A stretch of DNA of 64,000 nucleotides from Micropterix aruncella (GCA_944548615.1 OX155963.1:29467659-29531658); one strand, 5' to 3'. Numbered from the stretch's first letter, positions 44,540 through 55,290 are shown. Program-made: numbers and translations. The notes: generated by a model not told the origin, from the sequence alone.

Positions 44540-45481
44540 TTATGGGTAAAGCCAAATTTTTGACACTTTTTTTTTGTCCGACGTTATACAAAGAAATATT
44601 TCACTATTCTGTTAAGTGTATATGGTAATTCAACAGTAATAATTGCATTTTATTGTTAAAATTTAAAGGTCATGATGAAAAAATATATATTTTCATTCAA
44701 AAAATAATGTCCATTGTTGAACACCCAGCTGTGTTTGTAATCCTAGTGAAATTTAACACGTGTCTACGCTTATTGATTTGGTTCGTATTATGAGGTGAGG
44801 TTACTGGAATGTCAATTTCACAATAGAGACCATAAAAATCAGAAATAGAACTAGGGTTTTCTGTTTTATTCGCCTTTTATGTTACGTAACATACTATTTT
44901 GCATGCGGTAACGTAAAAGTAACGCAAAAGTAACATAAAAAGTTACTATCTATAGCTTTCCTATAACTTTGTGTTTAAACGAGTAAATGGAATTGTGAGC
45001 CGTGGTAAAATTTGTATGATACTTAAGTGTTTAAATATTGATATTACATAAAGAAACAGATAAATATACACAAACGTACCTTGGAAAGCACACGTAAACG
45101 TTTAACAATGTTTTAAACAAATCTGACGCATCCTACTTCTTCAGTGACAACCACAAACAAAATGGCAGAAATGGCTTTAATTTTAACCTTATTTTGACAA
45201 TAACAGATGGAATAAGGGTTGCCAGTGTGAAAATAATAATCACCACTACATTTTATTAGGAACGTGTATTAATACATCAATAACATAAATAGAGTAACGT
45301 AAATGCGCAAAAGCTGAAGACAGGCGAATATAACCTCACCTCATAATACCAATCAAATCAATAAGCATAGACAAGTATTGAATTTTACTAAGACTACAAA
45401 CACAGCTGGGTGTCAAAAATGGACATTATTGTTTGTATGAAAATATATTTTTTCATCATGACTTTTAATTTTTATCATTAA

Positions 45482-46393
45482 CCCTTTATAGCTTCATGTG
45501 ACATTTCTGTAACAAACTACTAATCCCCCTAAAATCCCCCTAAAAAAGGCACTAAATTCATTTAGTTGATTTGAATCCGTCTAGCACTACTGTACCCTAC
45601 CATTTAGTATCGAGTAAAAATCATACATAGCGTAACTAAGCGACTTATTGAGTTTAAATATTGCGCGTTGATGAAAGTGATAAATTAGAACTAAGACAGG
45701 TGTCGAATGACTGATGAATAAATATAGAAACTGTATACAATTGTGTGGTTTTCGTGGAAACCTGTAGGTAAGAATATAATTTTATCCATTCAAAATTTCG
45801 AAGCAAAAGATTGCAAGTTAGGATGTTCTAACATTTACTGGAACTGACTATGGCAAATCTTGGTTATTATACCGAAGAGTAAGGAAGGCAAAATATCTCA
45901 ACGGCAAACAAATGTCTTCAGCAGAATTTAGACTTGATATAGTCGAGACGTTATGCGAGCTTGGCCTGAAGCCGAGTCAAGAGTTCAAGGTCTTTAGAAG
46001 ACGAAATTCAATCCAAAAAACATAAGGGTTCTGCGCAACATGTTCCTCCATTGGCGGTAAGGCAGGACCAGCTTGGTCATTGGCCGATTTGGGTTAAAAA
46101 AAGGATACTTTGCCAGATTCCCAAGTGCACTGGCGTTTCACAAACAATTTGCGAAAAATGCAGTGTGGCATTATGCTATAATAAACAAAATAATTGTTTA
46201 AAATTTTTCTATACAACATAAATGTTTTTTTATACGTTCAACTCAATGTTACAGTAATGTTACATTCCCTTAAATGTCAAATAAATGATTAATAATAAAT
46301 ATTTTAGAATTTTTAAGAAATACGTGTTTTTTTATTTGCCTAAATCTCATTATCTACATTATTTTTTGTTTGAAGATCTTGCGCTACAAAGGG
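45482..46393 (+). mobile_element. piggyBac-like element with TTAA duplication
   Basis: 912 bases between TTAA at 45478-45481 and TTAA at 46394-46397. Ends are CCCTTTATAGC and, reversed, CCCTTTGTAGC. The CCC start and TTAA duplication are piggyBac hallmarks. It carries transposase remnants, see 45819. Confidence 0.88.
45819..46221 (+). pseudogene. piggyBac transposase, C-terminal remnant
   Basis: Two plus-strand frames in order. The first (45870-46025) reads YRRVRKAKYLNGKQMSSAEF and RLDIVETLCELGL, the end of the catalytic RNase-H-like domain. The second (46027-46221) reads LGHWPIWVKKRILC followed by a Cys-rich finger, C-x5-C-x8-C-x2-C-x5-C with CEKCSVALC as its centre, and a stop, matching the C-terminal cysteine-rich domain of piggyBac transposases that binds the transposon ends. 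At least two frameshifts and loss of the N-terminal two-thirds, including most DDE residues, make it inactive. It fills the centre of the TTAA element 45482-46393, so it is an internally deleted copy, not a host gene. Confidence 0.82.
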
Positions 46394-46556
46394 TTAAAAT
46401 GCAATGATTACTGTTGAATTAACGTATAAATTTAGCAAGCCAATATATCAACGCCCACGATCGGAAACGAAAACTCAATAGAATAGTGATATATTTCTTT
46501 GTATGACGCCAGATGAAAAAAAAAAATGTCAAAAATTTTGGCTTTACCCTTGTAAA

Positions 46557-46904
46557 CTTTGAGAACCTGTGACAATGCTGCGTCGCCAGCAATGTGGCGG
46601 CATTTGGTGGTATTGTGTTGGTAAGCTTCTTTAGGCACTACAATTAGTTAGAGGTTCACCAAATGGCGAAATCATTTCCCTAACCATATAGCATTAAGGT
46701 ATAAATAGTTAAGCAAAATCGAAGTTCTGACTCTTGCCCAGTAGACTCAAATGTTATAGAGTGTTTGTTAAAAGTTGCTCCTCAATTTCCATCTCCGAAT
46801 TTTTTTTAGCTATTATATCACGATTACATTTATTAACAAAACGAGTAGTGAGAGCCATCAGGGGATTAAAACATAGACAATCATGCAAACCTTTATATCT
46901 ACGT
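46557..46904. other. Unassigned
   Basis: Short frames only; nothing recognised. Confidence 0.3.
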
Positions 46905-47017
46905 ATAAAGGGGGTTGGCAAGGGGTCAGGTGTACTTGCCGGGAAAGTCTTCGGGTGACACAACCGTTTTTACTTTTCTGGCAAGGAAAGTACTGTGGAC
47001 GCACTTCTGTTTGTCTG
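46905..47017. repeat. Family W fragment
   Basis: TACTTGCCGGGAAAGTCTTC, then a TGACACAACCG phrase. The same phrase recurs at 48258-48296 and, altered, at 48553-48595. It may be an end of family D, whose other copies close with a CCAGGAAAGTA phrase. Confidence 0.45.
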
Positions 47018-47690
47018 CCTGTCAGGGAGCTAACGGGCCCATGATGAGGTGGCCACGATGACCCATGTGTTCAGGGTCGGTCACACTCACGGGTCAACAC
47101 CCATCCGATGGCCTCCACGCATGGGGTGCGAACCTGGGTAGGACACTGGGTCAACCAGTCTCACCTGGGAATCAAACCTCTGGCGCTCCTGGACGGTCTG
47201 CGCACCGAGCGGCGCAAGCCAATCGATTGTGCTCTCCGACTAACAGTCGGGGGAGTCTGGGAACTGTATTGTTTCCTATAGAGCGGGGGTGGTTGTCTAC
47301 TTTACGGCGACTGCTCTTGAAATGACAATTGGCCATCCGATCCCGGTTCAGAGTCGGGCAAAGGACGCCTTGGTCCGCGATAGAATCGGTGTACACCGTT
47401 TCACCGCTTCGTAAGGGAGAGGATCGCGCAAGCGACCTCGAACTCGGAACCAATCGAGAGACCGGAGAAATCTGGTCACAATTGGAAGCAAGGGCGCGAG
47501 TGTCGGCCCGCCAGGTAACATTACTGGCTATCTCGCGGTAAAGGCGTTGGTCTCTTGCGGGTTGTGGCGTAGCTAGACGTCGGATTTGTAATGTCCAAAG
47601 TCTTCTACGCTCACTGCACGGTCGATAGAACGATGAATCGTTAAAACGTCCTGCGGTGACGGGTTCGCCCGTTGTGGTTGACATCTCAAT
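47018..47690 (+). repeat. Family R, copy 7 (full-length reference)
   Basis: Best complete copy, 673 bases, GC-rich. Order of blocks: GGGAGCTAACGGGCCCATGA; CACACTCACGGGTCAACACC; GGACGGTCTGCGCACCGAGC; CTCTCCGACTAACAGTCGGG; GTTTCACCGCTTCGTAAGGG; TCGCGGTAAAGGCGTTGG; CTTCTACGCTCACTGCA; a GATGAATCGTTAAAACGTCC block; and a terminal ACGGG-TTCG-CCCGT hairpin before TGTGGTTGACA. No conserved ORF: the 228-codon minus frame here is broken in other copies. Superfamily unknown. Confidence 0.85.
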
Positions 47691-47694
47691 ATGT

Positions 47695-47890
47695 CTGTCT
47701 GTCAGTCTGTCTGTCTGCTGTATTCCTCCACTATAGCGCCCAAACGCTTCATCCGATTGAGCTGAAATTCGGCGTGCAGGCATCATTTGGTCATCCCATA
47801 ATTGTGGTTGAAATCGGTCATCCCATGAAATCGGTCCACCAAGGAGGGCACTAGTCATACTTCCATCTCGAAATATTGGACTTAGGCTTA
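47695..47890 (-). repeat. Dispersed family D, reverse copy
   Basis: Reverse complement of the D core: GTCTGTCTGTC repeat, GTATTCCTCCACTATAGCGC, CAAACGCTTCATCCGATTGA and GCTGAAATTCGGCGTGCAGG, ending in TCGGTCCACCAAGGAGGGCA. It directly abuts the R copy. Confidence 0.75.
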
Positions 47891-48773
47891 ATATTTAGTA
47901 CACAGGTGCCTCGTTGGGCTGAAATCACATTTTGACATTTTGGTTTATATAAAACTCATAATATTTTAAGTAGTATGTAGTCGTAAATATATGAGATATA
48001 ATTAATCGTCATGTTTATAGTCGTAATATTAAAGCCTGGCATATATTAATTATTGAGTAAGGCATGAGTTCGAAACTCGAATTTGAAGACTCGCGGAGAT
48101 CCGCGTTTGCAATGTGATTTTGTACATTGAATGTGGTGACGCGCGTTCGAATTCAAATTTTCATTGCTTGGCTTCGCATATTATCAGGAATTTTCGCTAT
48201 CTGCTCATCGACTTTATTTGTGAATAAATATAAGTACAGAAGATGTAAGTCCCTGGCTACTTGCCGGGAGGTTCGTGATGTGACACAACCGATTTTTAAA
48301 AATTAAGCGGTGATGTACGTTCAAAATTCAAATATTCACTGCGTCGCGTTTCACGTTCAAAATTCGATTTGTACATTCGCGACCCACCAATTTACGAAGA
48401 GGGAAAGTATTGTGAAAGCGCTAAAATTTCCGACTATTAGGACCACTTCCAGACTGGAGTCTGTCTGTGTGACTGTCTGTCTCTCTGTATGTGTCTGTAT
48501 TCCTCCACGATAGCGATCAATGAAATTAATATGCAGATGAAATCAGTCCCTTGCTACTTGCCGTGAAAGTCTTATAATGATACGACCGATTTTTTTATCA
48601 GTAACAAAGGCCCAAATCATAAATAATCTTAACGATTTTCAGCTCAGTTTTTTGTGTAGAATAATCTCATCTCAACAATGTCCTACGGTTTTTTCAAAAA
48701 GTAAAAAAAGACTTAGTTTTTTTATAAAAACGAAAGTCCATCGTGGTTTTTTAACATTATAAAAAGGATTAAA
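47891..48773. other. Mosaic of short repeat fragments
   Basis: Family W phrases at 48258 and 48553, D-like GTCTGTCTGTG/GTATTCCTCCACGATAGCG at 48460-48515, and two related TCAAAATTCA-type segments. No gene. Confidence 0.4.
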
Positions 48774-48932
48774 AAGCGAATTTACCGCATGAATTTTGTA
48801 GCACCCGACGTTTCGACGATGTTGTAACCGCCGTTGTCCAGGGTAGTCTGTATATAATATCGTAAGTAACAGGTAAGTCAACATCGCCGAAACATCGTGT
48901 GCTGCAAAATTCACGCGTAAAATTCGTTTTTA
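48774..48932. repeat. Family P, palindromic copy
   Basis: Left arm GCGAATTTACCGCATGAATT, TTGTAGCACCCGACGTTTCG; right arm CATCGCCGAAACATCGTGTG, CTGCAAAATTCACGCG and AAAATTCGTTTT. Same family as 30665-30885. Confidence 0.78.
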
Positions 48933-49079
48933 AACCCTTTTATAATTAGATTTTCATTTAAGTTTGATATGCAGAATCACTCAATGGTCAAATGCGTGAC
49001 GGTAGGGTAAAACATGCCCTATCGTCCGGAACTCACAATATGTATCGTATATGTTTATTGAACTAATAAATTAATAGTT

Positions 49080-49548
49080 TTAAAAAAACACTAAAAACAC
49101 GCTTTTATAAATGCACGTAAAAACCTCTTGTCTTCCGGCTTCATCATCAGACCTTGAAACTTAATCGTGGTCAAAGTTCATTACAATGCCTTTCTAAAAA
49201 GTCCAAACACGGCTATGATACGATATTCCATCATGGAATGCCAGTGCCTACCTTCCGGCTTCATCATCAGACCTTGAAACCTAATCGTAGTCAAAGATCA
49301 TTTGAAGACTTTTCTAACAAGTCCAAACACAGCTATGATACGATTTTCCATCATTAGGTTCCAGTTCATATCTTCCGACTCCATCGTCAGATCAGTTCGA
49401 AAGTACCATATTATTGTATTGTCATCAGAACTAAATACAGCTGCATATTTTCATGACGCTACGATCCTTGGAAGATGGTTTAATTAGTTACTTTAGATTC
49501 CATTACATAGTTACATACAGGTCGACCTAATAAAAGCGTGTTAAAAAT
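49080..49548. repeat. 120-bp tandem repeat, family T, locus 2
   Basis: CCAGTGCCTACCTTCCGGCT at 49241 recurs (altered) at 49361, and CTTCCGGCTTCATCATCAGA at 49133 and 49253: period 120, as in locus 1 (16570-17065). It ends with CAGATCAGTTCGAAAGTACC, then ACATACAGGTCGACCTAATA and AAAGCGTGTTAAAAATAG. Confidence 0.85.
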
Positions 49549-49689
49549 AGTCGGTGTCCATGCCATAAAAACCGATGTGCCAAATTGGGTGTTTTGAGAT
49601 AAGTACACATTCAAATTCATTATGATTCAAACTCGCCAATGTAAAGAAGTGGTCGAAACAAACGCGATATCTTTGGACCAATGTATTTT

Positions 49690-49870
49690 TTTAACAAGAC
49701 AGTCGCCCATAAAAAGGAGTGTAATGTTTTCAGGTTTCATGTATATATGTATGTTTTCCATTTCTTTATTCCATCGTAACTTCTGAATGCTTAAACCTAT
49801 GTATACGTGGGTGGTACTGTTAGAATCTTTATGGGTGGTAAAGGTTATCTAAACAGTCAAATAAACGATG
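49690..49870 (+). repeat. Dispersed family F2, copy
   Basis: GTCGCCCATAAAAAGGAGTG, TAATGTTTTCAGGTTTCATG, TTCCATTTCTTTATTCCATC and a TGGTACTGTTAGAATC end. It lacks the right half. Confidence 0.65.
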
Positions 49871-49924
49871 GGTACATAAACTTCAAATGTCAAATATATA
49901 ACAAATTTTAAGATATCTGTTTAG

Positions 49925-50460
49925 TAGCTGACCCGTGCCCACTTCGTTGGGCGGTAAAACTTTTTACTTGTGATGAAATTATGAATGTGGTTTGGTTAGT
50001 ACTGAGTGCTATGATTTATTTCCTGACTGCAAAAAGAAGGATTATATTTTTACTGCATATATATGTATGTATTTGCATGCCAATTTAACTATATTACCGT
50101 TATTTGTGAGTGTCTTCTTGTGAGTGTCTTATTTGTGAGTGTCTTATCTCTTTAACCATTTATGCAGTAAAAGTAAAATTATATGCAGTAAAAGGAAAAA
50201 GTCTTTTGTTTTAAACACTTGAGACGATAAATTTTCTTATTTTGATATGAATTCATAATTGTTGATAATATGACCAATAAACATGACCTAACTATTTAAA
50301 TTATTTTTTTAATATACAAAACTACTTTTTGTGTCTTAAATATAAAATTTAGACATATGCTTTCGCTGACTTTTTTGTAGGCATTATCAAGCTCTACAAC
50401 TTTTCTCTAGAACTTAATCATATATCTCTCATCGTTAAAGCAGCGTTAGTTAGAAACGTT
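49925..50460 (-). mobile_element. Helitron-derived segment, first direct copy
   Basis: Matches the reverse Helitron 37258-37969 from its 3' end (GTGCCCACTTCGTTGGGCGG) to AGTTAGAAACGTT, where a Tc1 element begins. The 410 bases 50055-50460 are repeated almost exactly at 52175-52585. Confidence 0.75.
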
Positions 50461-52174
50461 GTAGTGGAAATAAGTGTGGACACTTTTTATAAATTGTTTG
50501 TGTGCGATATTTATTCATCCATTAATAAATAATTTTAATGTATAACTGTAATTTTTTTAGCTAATTTAAGTAACAATATATTAAACTGTTATATTTTGTA
50601 TTTATAGACATCTTTTTTTGGAATAAATAATAAAAATGCCAAATAAAACAAGGACATCAGATTTTTAAACAAAACGCATATTATGTATTGATTATATTAA
50701 ATATTTAAAATTTACATTTAATTTTAATATTTCATTGGAAATCCTTTTAATTTAATAACTTGCTCTATTCTTCGTGGCATAGAGTCCACCAAACGTGGTA
50801 AATCTTTAGGTGTGATGACATGGAACCATGCTTGAATAATTGCTTCAATTAATTTTCTTTTTTTACTGGGTCTGCGACGAGAAACCAGTATTTTAAGCCT
50901 TGGCCAGAGATTTTCAATTGGATTTTAATCCTGGCCAAGGCAGAACATTACTGTGGTGGCTCTGTAACCATTTCATGCTCGTTTTGGCTGTGTGGCATGG
51001 GGCTCCATCCTGCTGGAAGATGCATCGACTATGGTCTCCCTCGAACAAATCATCGATGCTGGACAATAATTTTGGCTCCAGAATCATATATTGGTACTTT
51101 TTAGATGTAATTGTACCTTCTACCACTTCCAGTCGTCCAACACCATCTCTTGTCATACAACACCACAACATTACACTTACTGGATGTTTCATAGTCGCAG
51201 TGGTAGCATGTCTTCACCTTGTCGCCGACGAACAAACCTGACTCTATCACTTCCAAAAATGGAAATTTTTGTCTCATCACTGCAAATTACTTTTTTTCAG
51301 TCTTCTGAGGTCCACTCCTTATGTGTTGCTACCCAGCCCAGAGGTTTTTGGCTTTGTTTTATGTTAAGGTATAGCTTTTTCGAGGCATTCTTGCTCGTAA
51401 TCCATGTTTTCATAATTTCTTCCTAACTGTTCTGTCAGTAATATCTAGTCCAGAAATTTTAAGGACCTTATTAATGTCTTTGATGTTTGACGGCGGTCAC
51501 CTTTAGCTTTTGGCTGGATTTTGTAGCAGTTCTTGTTGTTCTGTTCTTCTTGAAGCGTTGGCAAACCTTTTTTACTCCAGACTTGGTAGCTCCTTCACCC
51601 AATCTTTTTGCGATATCTTCGTATGTGTATCCTACTTCGCGAAGCGTTACAGCTCTGATTCTCTTTCCGGATGATCAATCAGCATGTTTTGGATTCGTAG
51701 GAGCCATTTTCAATAATATGAGAACTAAAAAGCACTCTGACTGCACTTTAACACAAGCGAAAAACAACCTCACTTTAATGCAGGCAATGGCTGACTAATA
51801 CAATTGCAAAACCAATCCTGTTGCATCCTAAAGTGTCCTGATTGGAGCATGTGACAATCCCATGTGCTCTGTGATTGGCTTAGACTGAACAAATAACATT
51901 GTAATGTTACCACAGCTTAAAAACCTTATTCTACAAATTTCGTTCTTTGCAAGACGATTACTTTAGAATACTTTAGGTTCTCTTAAATAGCTTCTATATT
52001 TTTTCTTCTATATCTTAATAACCATATGGCATGTTTATTAATAAAATATAACACAAGCAACACGAAAAAAAATATTTAGAAGGGTTGTATTACCAAAAAG
52101 TTGTTTTTATATACAGTCAAACCACAAATTACAAGAAATTTTAAAAAGTGTCCACACTTATTTCCACTACTGTA
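50461..52174 (-). mobile_element. Tc1-like transposon, defective
   Basis: About 1.7 kb. Inverted ends: left GTAGTGGAAATAAGTGTGGA CACTTTTT and right its reverse complement ending ...CCACTACTGTA before TATG. The left end lacks the terminal TACA that the right end has, so the two ends are unequal. Interior is a single broken minus-strand transposase gene. Confidence 0.85.
50724..51706 (-). pseudogene. Tc1/mariner-type transposase, broken
   Basis: The minus strand starts MAPTNPKHAD then a stop; next come helix-turn-helix pieces (VTLREVGYTYEDIAKRLGEG, then a VKKVCQRF helix), which in the family bind the inverted repeats. The catalytic part reads VMLWCCMTRDGVGRLEVVEG and, with the second catalytic Asp, CIFQQDGAPCHTA. 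After WPGLKSN the frame shifts to NPIENLWPRLKILVSRR and ends in VDSMPRRIEQVIKLKGFPMK and Tyr-stop. Length (about 325 codons) fits a full Tc1 transposase, which cuts and pastes via a DDE/D triad. At least one early stop and two frameshifts make it dead. Plus-strand frames over this span are shadows. Confidence 0.85.
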
Positions 52175-52655
52175 TATGTATGTATTTGCATGCCAATTTA
52201 ACTATATTACCGTTATTTGTGAGTGTCTTCCTGTGAGTGTCTTATTTGTGAGTGTCTTATCTCTTTAACCATTTATGCAGTAAAAGTAAAATTATATGCA
52301 GTAAAAGGAAAAAGTCTTTTGTTTTAAACACTTGACACGATAAATTGTCTTATTTTGATATGAATTCATAATTGTTGATAATATGACCAATAAACATGAC
52401 CTAACTATTTAAATTATTTTTTTAATATACAAAACTACTTTTTGTGTCTTAAATATAAAATTTAGACATATGCTTTCGCTGACTTTTTTGTAGGCATTAT
52501 CAAGCTCTACAACTTTTCTCTAGAACATATATCTCTAGAATCATATATCTCTCATCGTTAAAGCAGCGTTAGTTAGAAACGTTTTCGTTCGACCGTTTTA
52601 TCTACGAGTTACTTTGCAAATCTGACTACCACGAAAAAGCCTTTTTATTATCCGA
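52175..52655 (-). mobile_element. Helitron-derived segment, second direct copy
   Basis: Begins TATGTATGTATTTGCATGCC and repeats 50055-50460 almost base for base (including the triple GTGAGTGTCTT stretch), then continues past the point where the first copy stops, to AGTTACTTTGCAAATCTGAC. It ends where a reverse D copy begins. Confidence 0.75.
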
Positions 52656-52659
52656 ATCA

Positions 52660-52790
52660 TTTCGTCATGGCAAAGAGTTGAATAGGTTGTGGTTCAAATT
52701 GGTCCACCAGGGAGTGTAATAGTCATATTTCAACTGGAGTGTTGAAATTTTGTACACATTTTGTACACATTGTGAAATTTTGGTTAGAAT
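52660..52790 (-). repeat. Dispersed family D, reverse fragment
   Basis: TCATGGCAAAGAGTTGAATA, GGTTGTGGTTCAAATTGGTC and CACCAGGGAGTGTAATAGTC match the left part of family D reversed (compare 61200-61262). Confidence 0.65.
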
Positions 52791-53193
52791 ACCTCATATG
52801 GTATACAAACTACACTTCTTCTTCTTCTTCTTCATCAGCGCGCATTTTAAAATGAAAAAAAATGAAAAATATTTATTTGCAGCTGTTGTTATAAAAAACA
52901 TATACAAAAAAACAAGAACACACAGATTAAAAATTAAAACTGTAAATAGACAAAGACTATGAAATAAAGCTACAAACGCTGCAAATTAGGGTTATCCTCG
53001 GGATATCTCTTATCCTGGTTTTCAGGACACACTTATTAATTATTGGTACATATATGATTTTAAAATAAAAAAACCAAATAAAAAAAATCTTAAAATAAAA
53101 AATCCAAATAATCATAATCAAAAAAATACACAAATCGAAATAATCAAAATCAAAATATTTAACATCAAATGATATTAAAAGAAAATAATGTAA
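52791..53193. other. Unassigned, with a CTT microsatellite
   Basis: (CTT)n at 52806-52826. The rest is A-rich with repeated TAAAATAAAAA and AATAATC motifs, possibly the 3' UTR of the reverse LINE at 53194. Confidence 0.4.
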
Positions 53194-53361
53194 TTACATA
53201 AATTTAAAATTCGCCCACCGTTGGGCGTACGCCTCTCCAATCACTCTCCATCCGGATCGGTTGTCCGTTTCCCTCATCCAGACAGGTCCAGCTGTCTCCT
53301 TGATGTCATCGGACCATCGGGCCGGTGGTCTGCCCACACTTCTTCTGCCTAGCCGGGGTCT
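53194..53361 (-). pseudogene. LINE ORF2 C-terminal fragment, WSDDI-type
   Basis: A 56-codon minus-strand stretch reading RPRLGRRSVGRPPARWSDDI, then KETAGPVWMRETDNRSGWRV and EAYAQRW, with a stop right after. The pattern Gly-Arg-Pro-x-x-Arg-Trp-x-Asp-Asp-Ile ... Ala-Gly-x-x-Trp ... Arg-x-x-Trp-Arg ... Glu-Ala-Tyr is the C-terminal end of a distinct group of insect and invertebrate LINEs (RTE-like endonuclease-reverse transcriptase proteins). It differs from the Asn-x-Leu-Pro tails elsewhere in the window. No polymerase motifs precede it. Confidence 0.72.
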
Positions 53362-53728
53362 CCACTACACTAATGATATTTTAATAACGCCATACATATT
53401 GTTTAAATATTAACGCAACCTGTTGCCCAGATGTCCCCGTCCTTAGCCGAGGAATGAGCCATGCCGCCCGAGATGGTTGCAATGGAACCAAACCGGGTTT
53501 GTCCGCCGGCCGAGAGATTTTATTTATGAAATTATTATTCAGATAAAATCAGTCCTTGGCGGGAATGTCTTGGTGTTTTTGTTTTTTTCCAATTTTGTTT
53601 AATTGTTTCTAATTTGATTAGAGATATCTTCAATTCTTCAACTCTTACATTATGGGGAAAAAAAAACCATTTTATATGAATAGGCCTTTTGCGCATTTTT
53701 ATCTAATTTCGCCCATGTATTTCTCGCT
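53362..53728. other. Unassigned
   Basis: GC-rich at 53440-53520, otherwise AT-rich; no frame recognised. Confidence 0.3.
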
Positions 53729-54150
53729 AAATAGAATATAATATAGATTAGAATAGAATAACTTTATTGTGCTATAAAAACATTTAATGAATATTACGCT
53801 GGTTTTATAAAAAAAGACGATTTATGCACAAATGCGGACTTATCGCTATAGCGATATCTTATAGTCAACCATTTGATAAAATAATTCCTAATTTTCACCG
53901 TACAATACAAAAAGAAGTAGTAAAGTAAATTTAAAATAAACTTATTCAGATACATGTCAGTAAATTATGCTAAGGTTGCCCAGGGAAGGATAAAGGAGAG
54001 GACAAGGTGAGGTATTTGGTTAGTGGCTGTGTAAAAATAAATATTTCTTCAACATTTTTTGAAAGTATGCAACGAAGGTGCATGCCTGATAGAGTGAGGG
54101 AGCTGAACTGATAGAGTGAGGAGCTCTATAAACGAGAGCATATTGTAGTA
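53729..54150 (-). mobile_element. LINE 3' end, family A, reverse copy
   Basis: Reverse complement of 1600-1980: TTCTA-type tail (53740-53760), CTTTATTGTGCTATAAAAAC, GATATCGCTATAG-type block, and the last coding residues. An AGCTCCCTCACTCTATCAG segment is duplicated at the coding end (54097-54130), after which homology stops. Confidence 0.85.
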
Positions 54151-54699
54151 TAAATGCTATTATACTCACGGAAAGTGCCTTTTGCCTGTCACTGGTCCTT
54201 AATGCCCACCATTGGTCTCTAATTATGACATTCCCGCCGATTCGACCGAAAGGAAGACCCTAAAATCGACCTCCGCCCTGCCCTCGACCGTAAGGGTGTG
54301 ACAATAAATCAGACTCCAAGTGGGTGGCGCGCGCCCCTAACCCTAACCCGCGCGGAACAAACCCCACCCTTCCCCTTGACCCCCCTGGGGCAAAGCAGGA
54401 GGTGGCTAGAAGGGGTGGCAGGGGATTTAATTAAATCTTGCATCGAACGAACCGGCCTGGCAACGTTTACATAATGCCGGGATGCGGGGTCTTGTGTTGT
54501 GTTTATAAAAGACTTCGCGCAGCGCGCGACCGAAGAAGCTTGAGCCGTTTCGGCGGTGGCTACAGCAGTTGTCAATAGAAACCGATGGCGGCATTAAGTC
54601 CGGCGGTAATCAAGATCTTCTGTCATCAGTATCGGGTAACCTATATAATGAGTATGGGCACCATTTTACCATTTTAACCAAAATGGGCACCAAAATAAA
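54151..54699. other. Unassigned GC-rich segment
   Basis: GC-rich at 54240-54600 with C-rich runs. The minus-strand 88-codon frame (54309-54575) is Ala/Ser/Arg-rich and has no recognised domain. It could be the body of an unidentified element or a captured fragment. Confidence 0.3.
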
Positions 54700-55290
54700 T
54701 CTTTTACTAACCTGGGTGTTAATTTGAATGTACCTAGGATGAAGACGACTTTCGGACAGCGACACTACTCTTTCATAGCTACGAGAGTTTATAATAAATT
54801 AAGCAGTGACATAAAAACCAGCCTCAATTGTCATTTGTTTAAAAGCAAAATAAATAAATGGCTGTTGCAAGAAGAGCGTATATCTATCCATACCATGTTT
54901 GATGTAGTAGAATAAGTTGAAGTTGACTTAACATATATTGTGTTTATATGTATGTAAGTGTGTATATCTGTATTCTAATGTATTTAGTATTTCTATTTCC
55001 TATATAATATTGTAATTTTTATTAAAATTTAATTATTATATATATATTTATTATTATTATATATATTTTTTAATTATTATTAATATTATTATTGTGTTTG
55101 GTTGGTTCATCGACCCTCGTTTTAAATGTAAAATATAAATTGCTTGCCCTGGAAAGGGTATATCCCAGTTGGGCAGCACTAGCCAGTAAATGAAAGAGGA
55201 AAGTTTTTGCCATTTGTTTTAATATTATAATTATTGTAAATGGTTGATTTGATAATTCCAATAAAAATAAATAAATAAAATAAATTAATA
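54700..55290 (+). mobile_element. LINE 3' end with AAAT tail
   Basis: Coding tail at 54724-54915, AT-rich 3' UTR, a CCCAGTTGGGCAGCAC block at 55157, AATAAAAATAAATAAATAAA at the end. The 3' UTR closing block resembles that of the LINE at 32406-33110. Confidence 0.7.
54724..54915 (+). pseudogene. LINE reverse transcriptase C-terminal tail
   Basis: A 63-codon frame reading VPRMKTTFGQRHYSFIATRV then YNKLSSDIKT and FKSKINKWLLQE. The order Thr-x-Phe-Gly-x-Arg-His-Tyr-x-Phe-Ile-Ala ... Tyr-Asn-x-Leu ... Phe-Lys-x-x-Ile-x-x-Trp-Leu is the standard end of Jockey/CR1-like ORF2. It closely resembles the corresponding end of the LINE at 56545-58540 (FAQRHYAFLAPRLYN). No polymerase precedes it. The first Met is incidental. 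Confidence 0.75.

Larger units (their letters stand above)
44540..46556. mobile_element. Palindromic element split by a piggyBac-like insertion
   Basis: The left arm 44540-44830 (GGGTAAAGCCAAATTTTTGA ... AAGGTCATGATGAAAAAATA ... ACACCCAGCTGTGTTTGTA ... TATTATGAGGTGAGGTTA) has an inverted match in two pieces: 45335-45481 and 46394-46556. The 912-base insertion between the pieces sits at TTAA. Removing it restores a continuous right arm. The central part 44830-45335 is unassigned. Confidence 0.8.

Noticed and set aside
47172..47858. 228-codon minus-strand frame over family R and D
   Set aside because: Not preserved in other R copies (stops and shifts at 24478-25135 and 55432-55795), and it crosses from R into an unrelated D repeat.
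49080..49548. CRISPR-like array
   Set aside because: Units are diverged 120-bp tandem copies without unique spacers, in a eukaryotic repeat context.
50900..51798. Plus-strand frames of 113, 111 and 103 codons
   Set aside because: Antisense to the broken Tc1 transposase.
54309..54575. 88-codon GC-rich minus frame
   Set aside because: Ala/Arg/Ser-rich from composition; no domain or relative seen. Left as unassigned.
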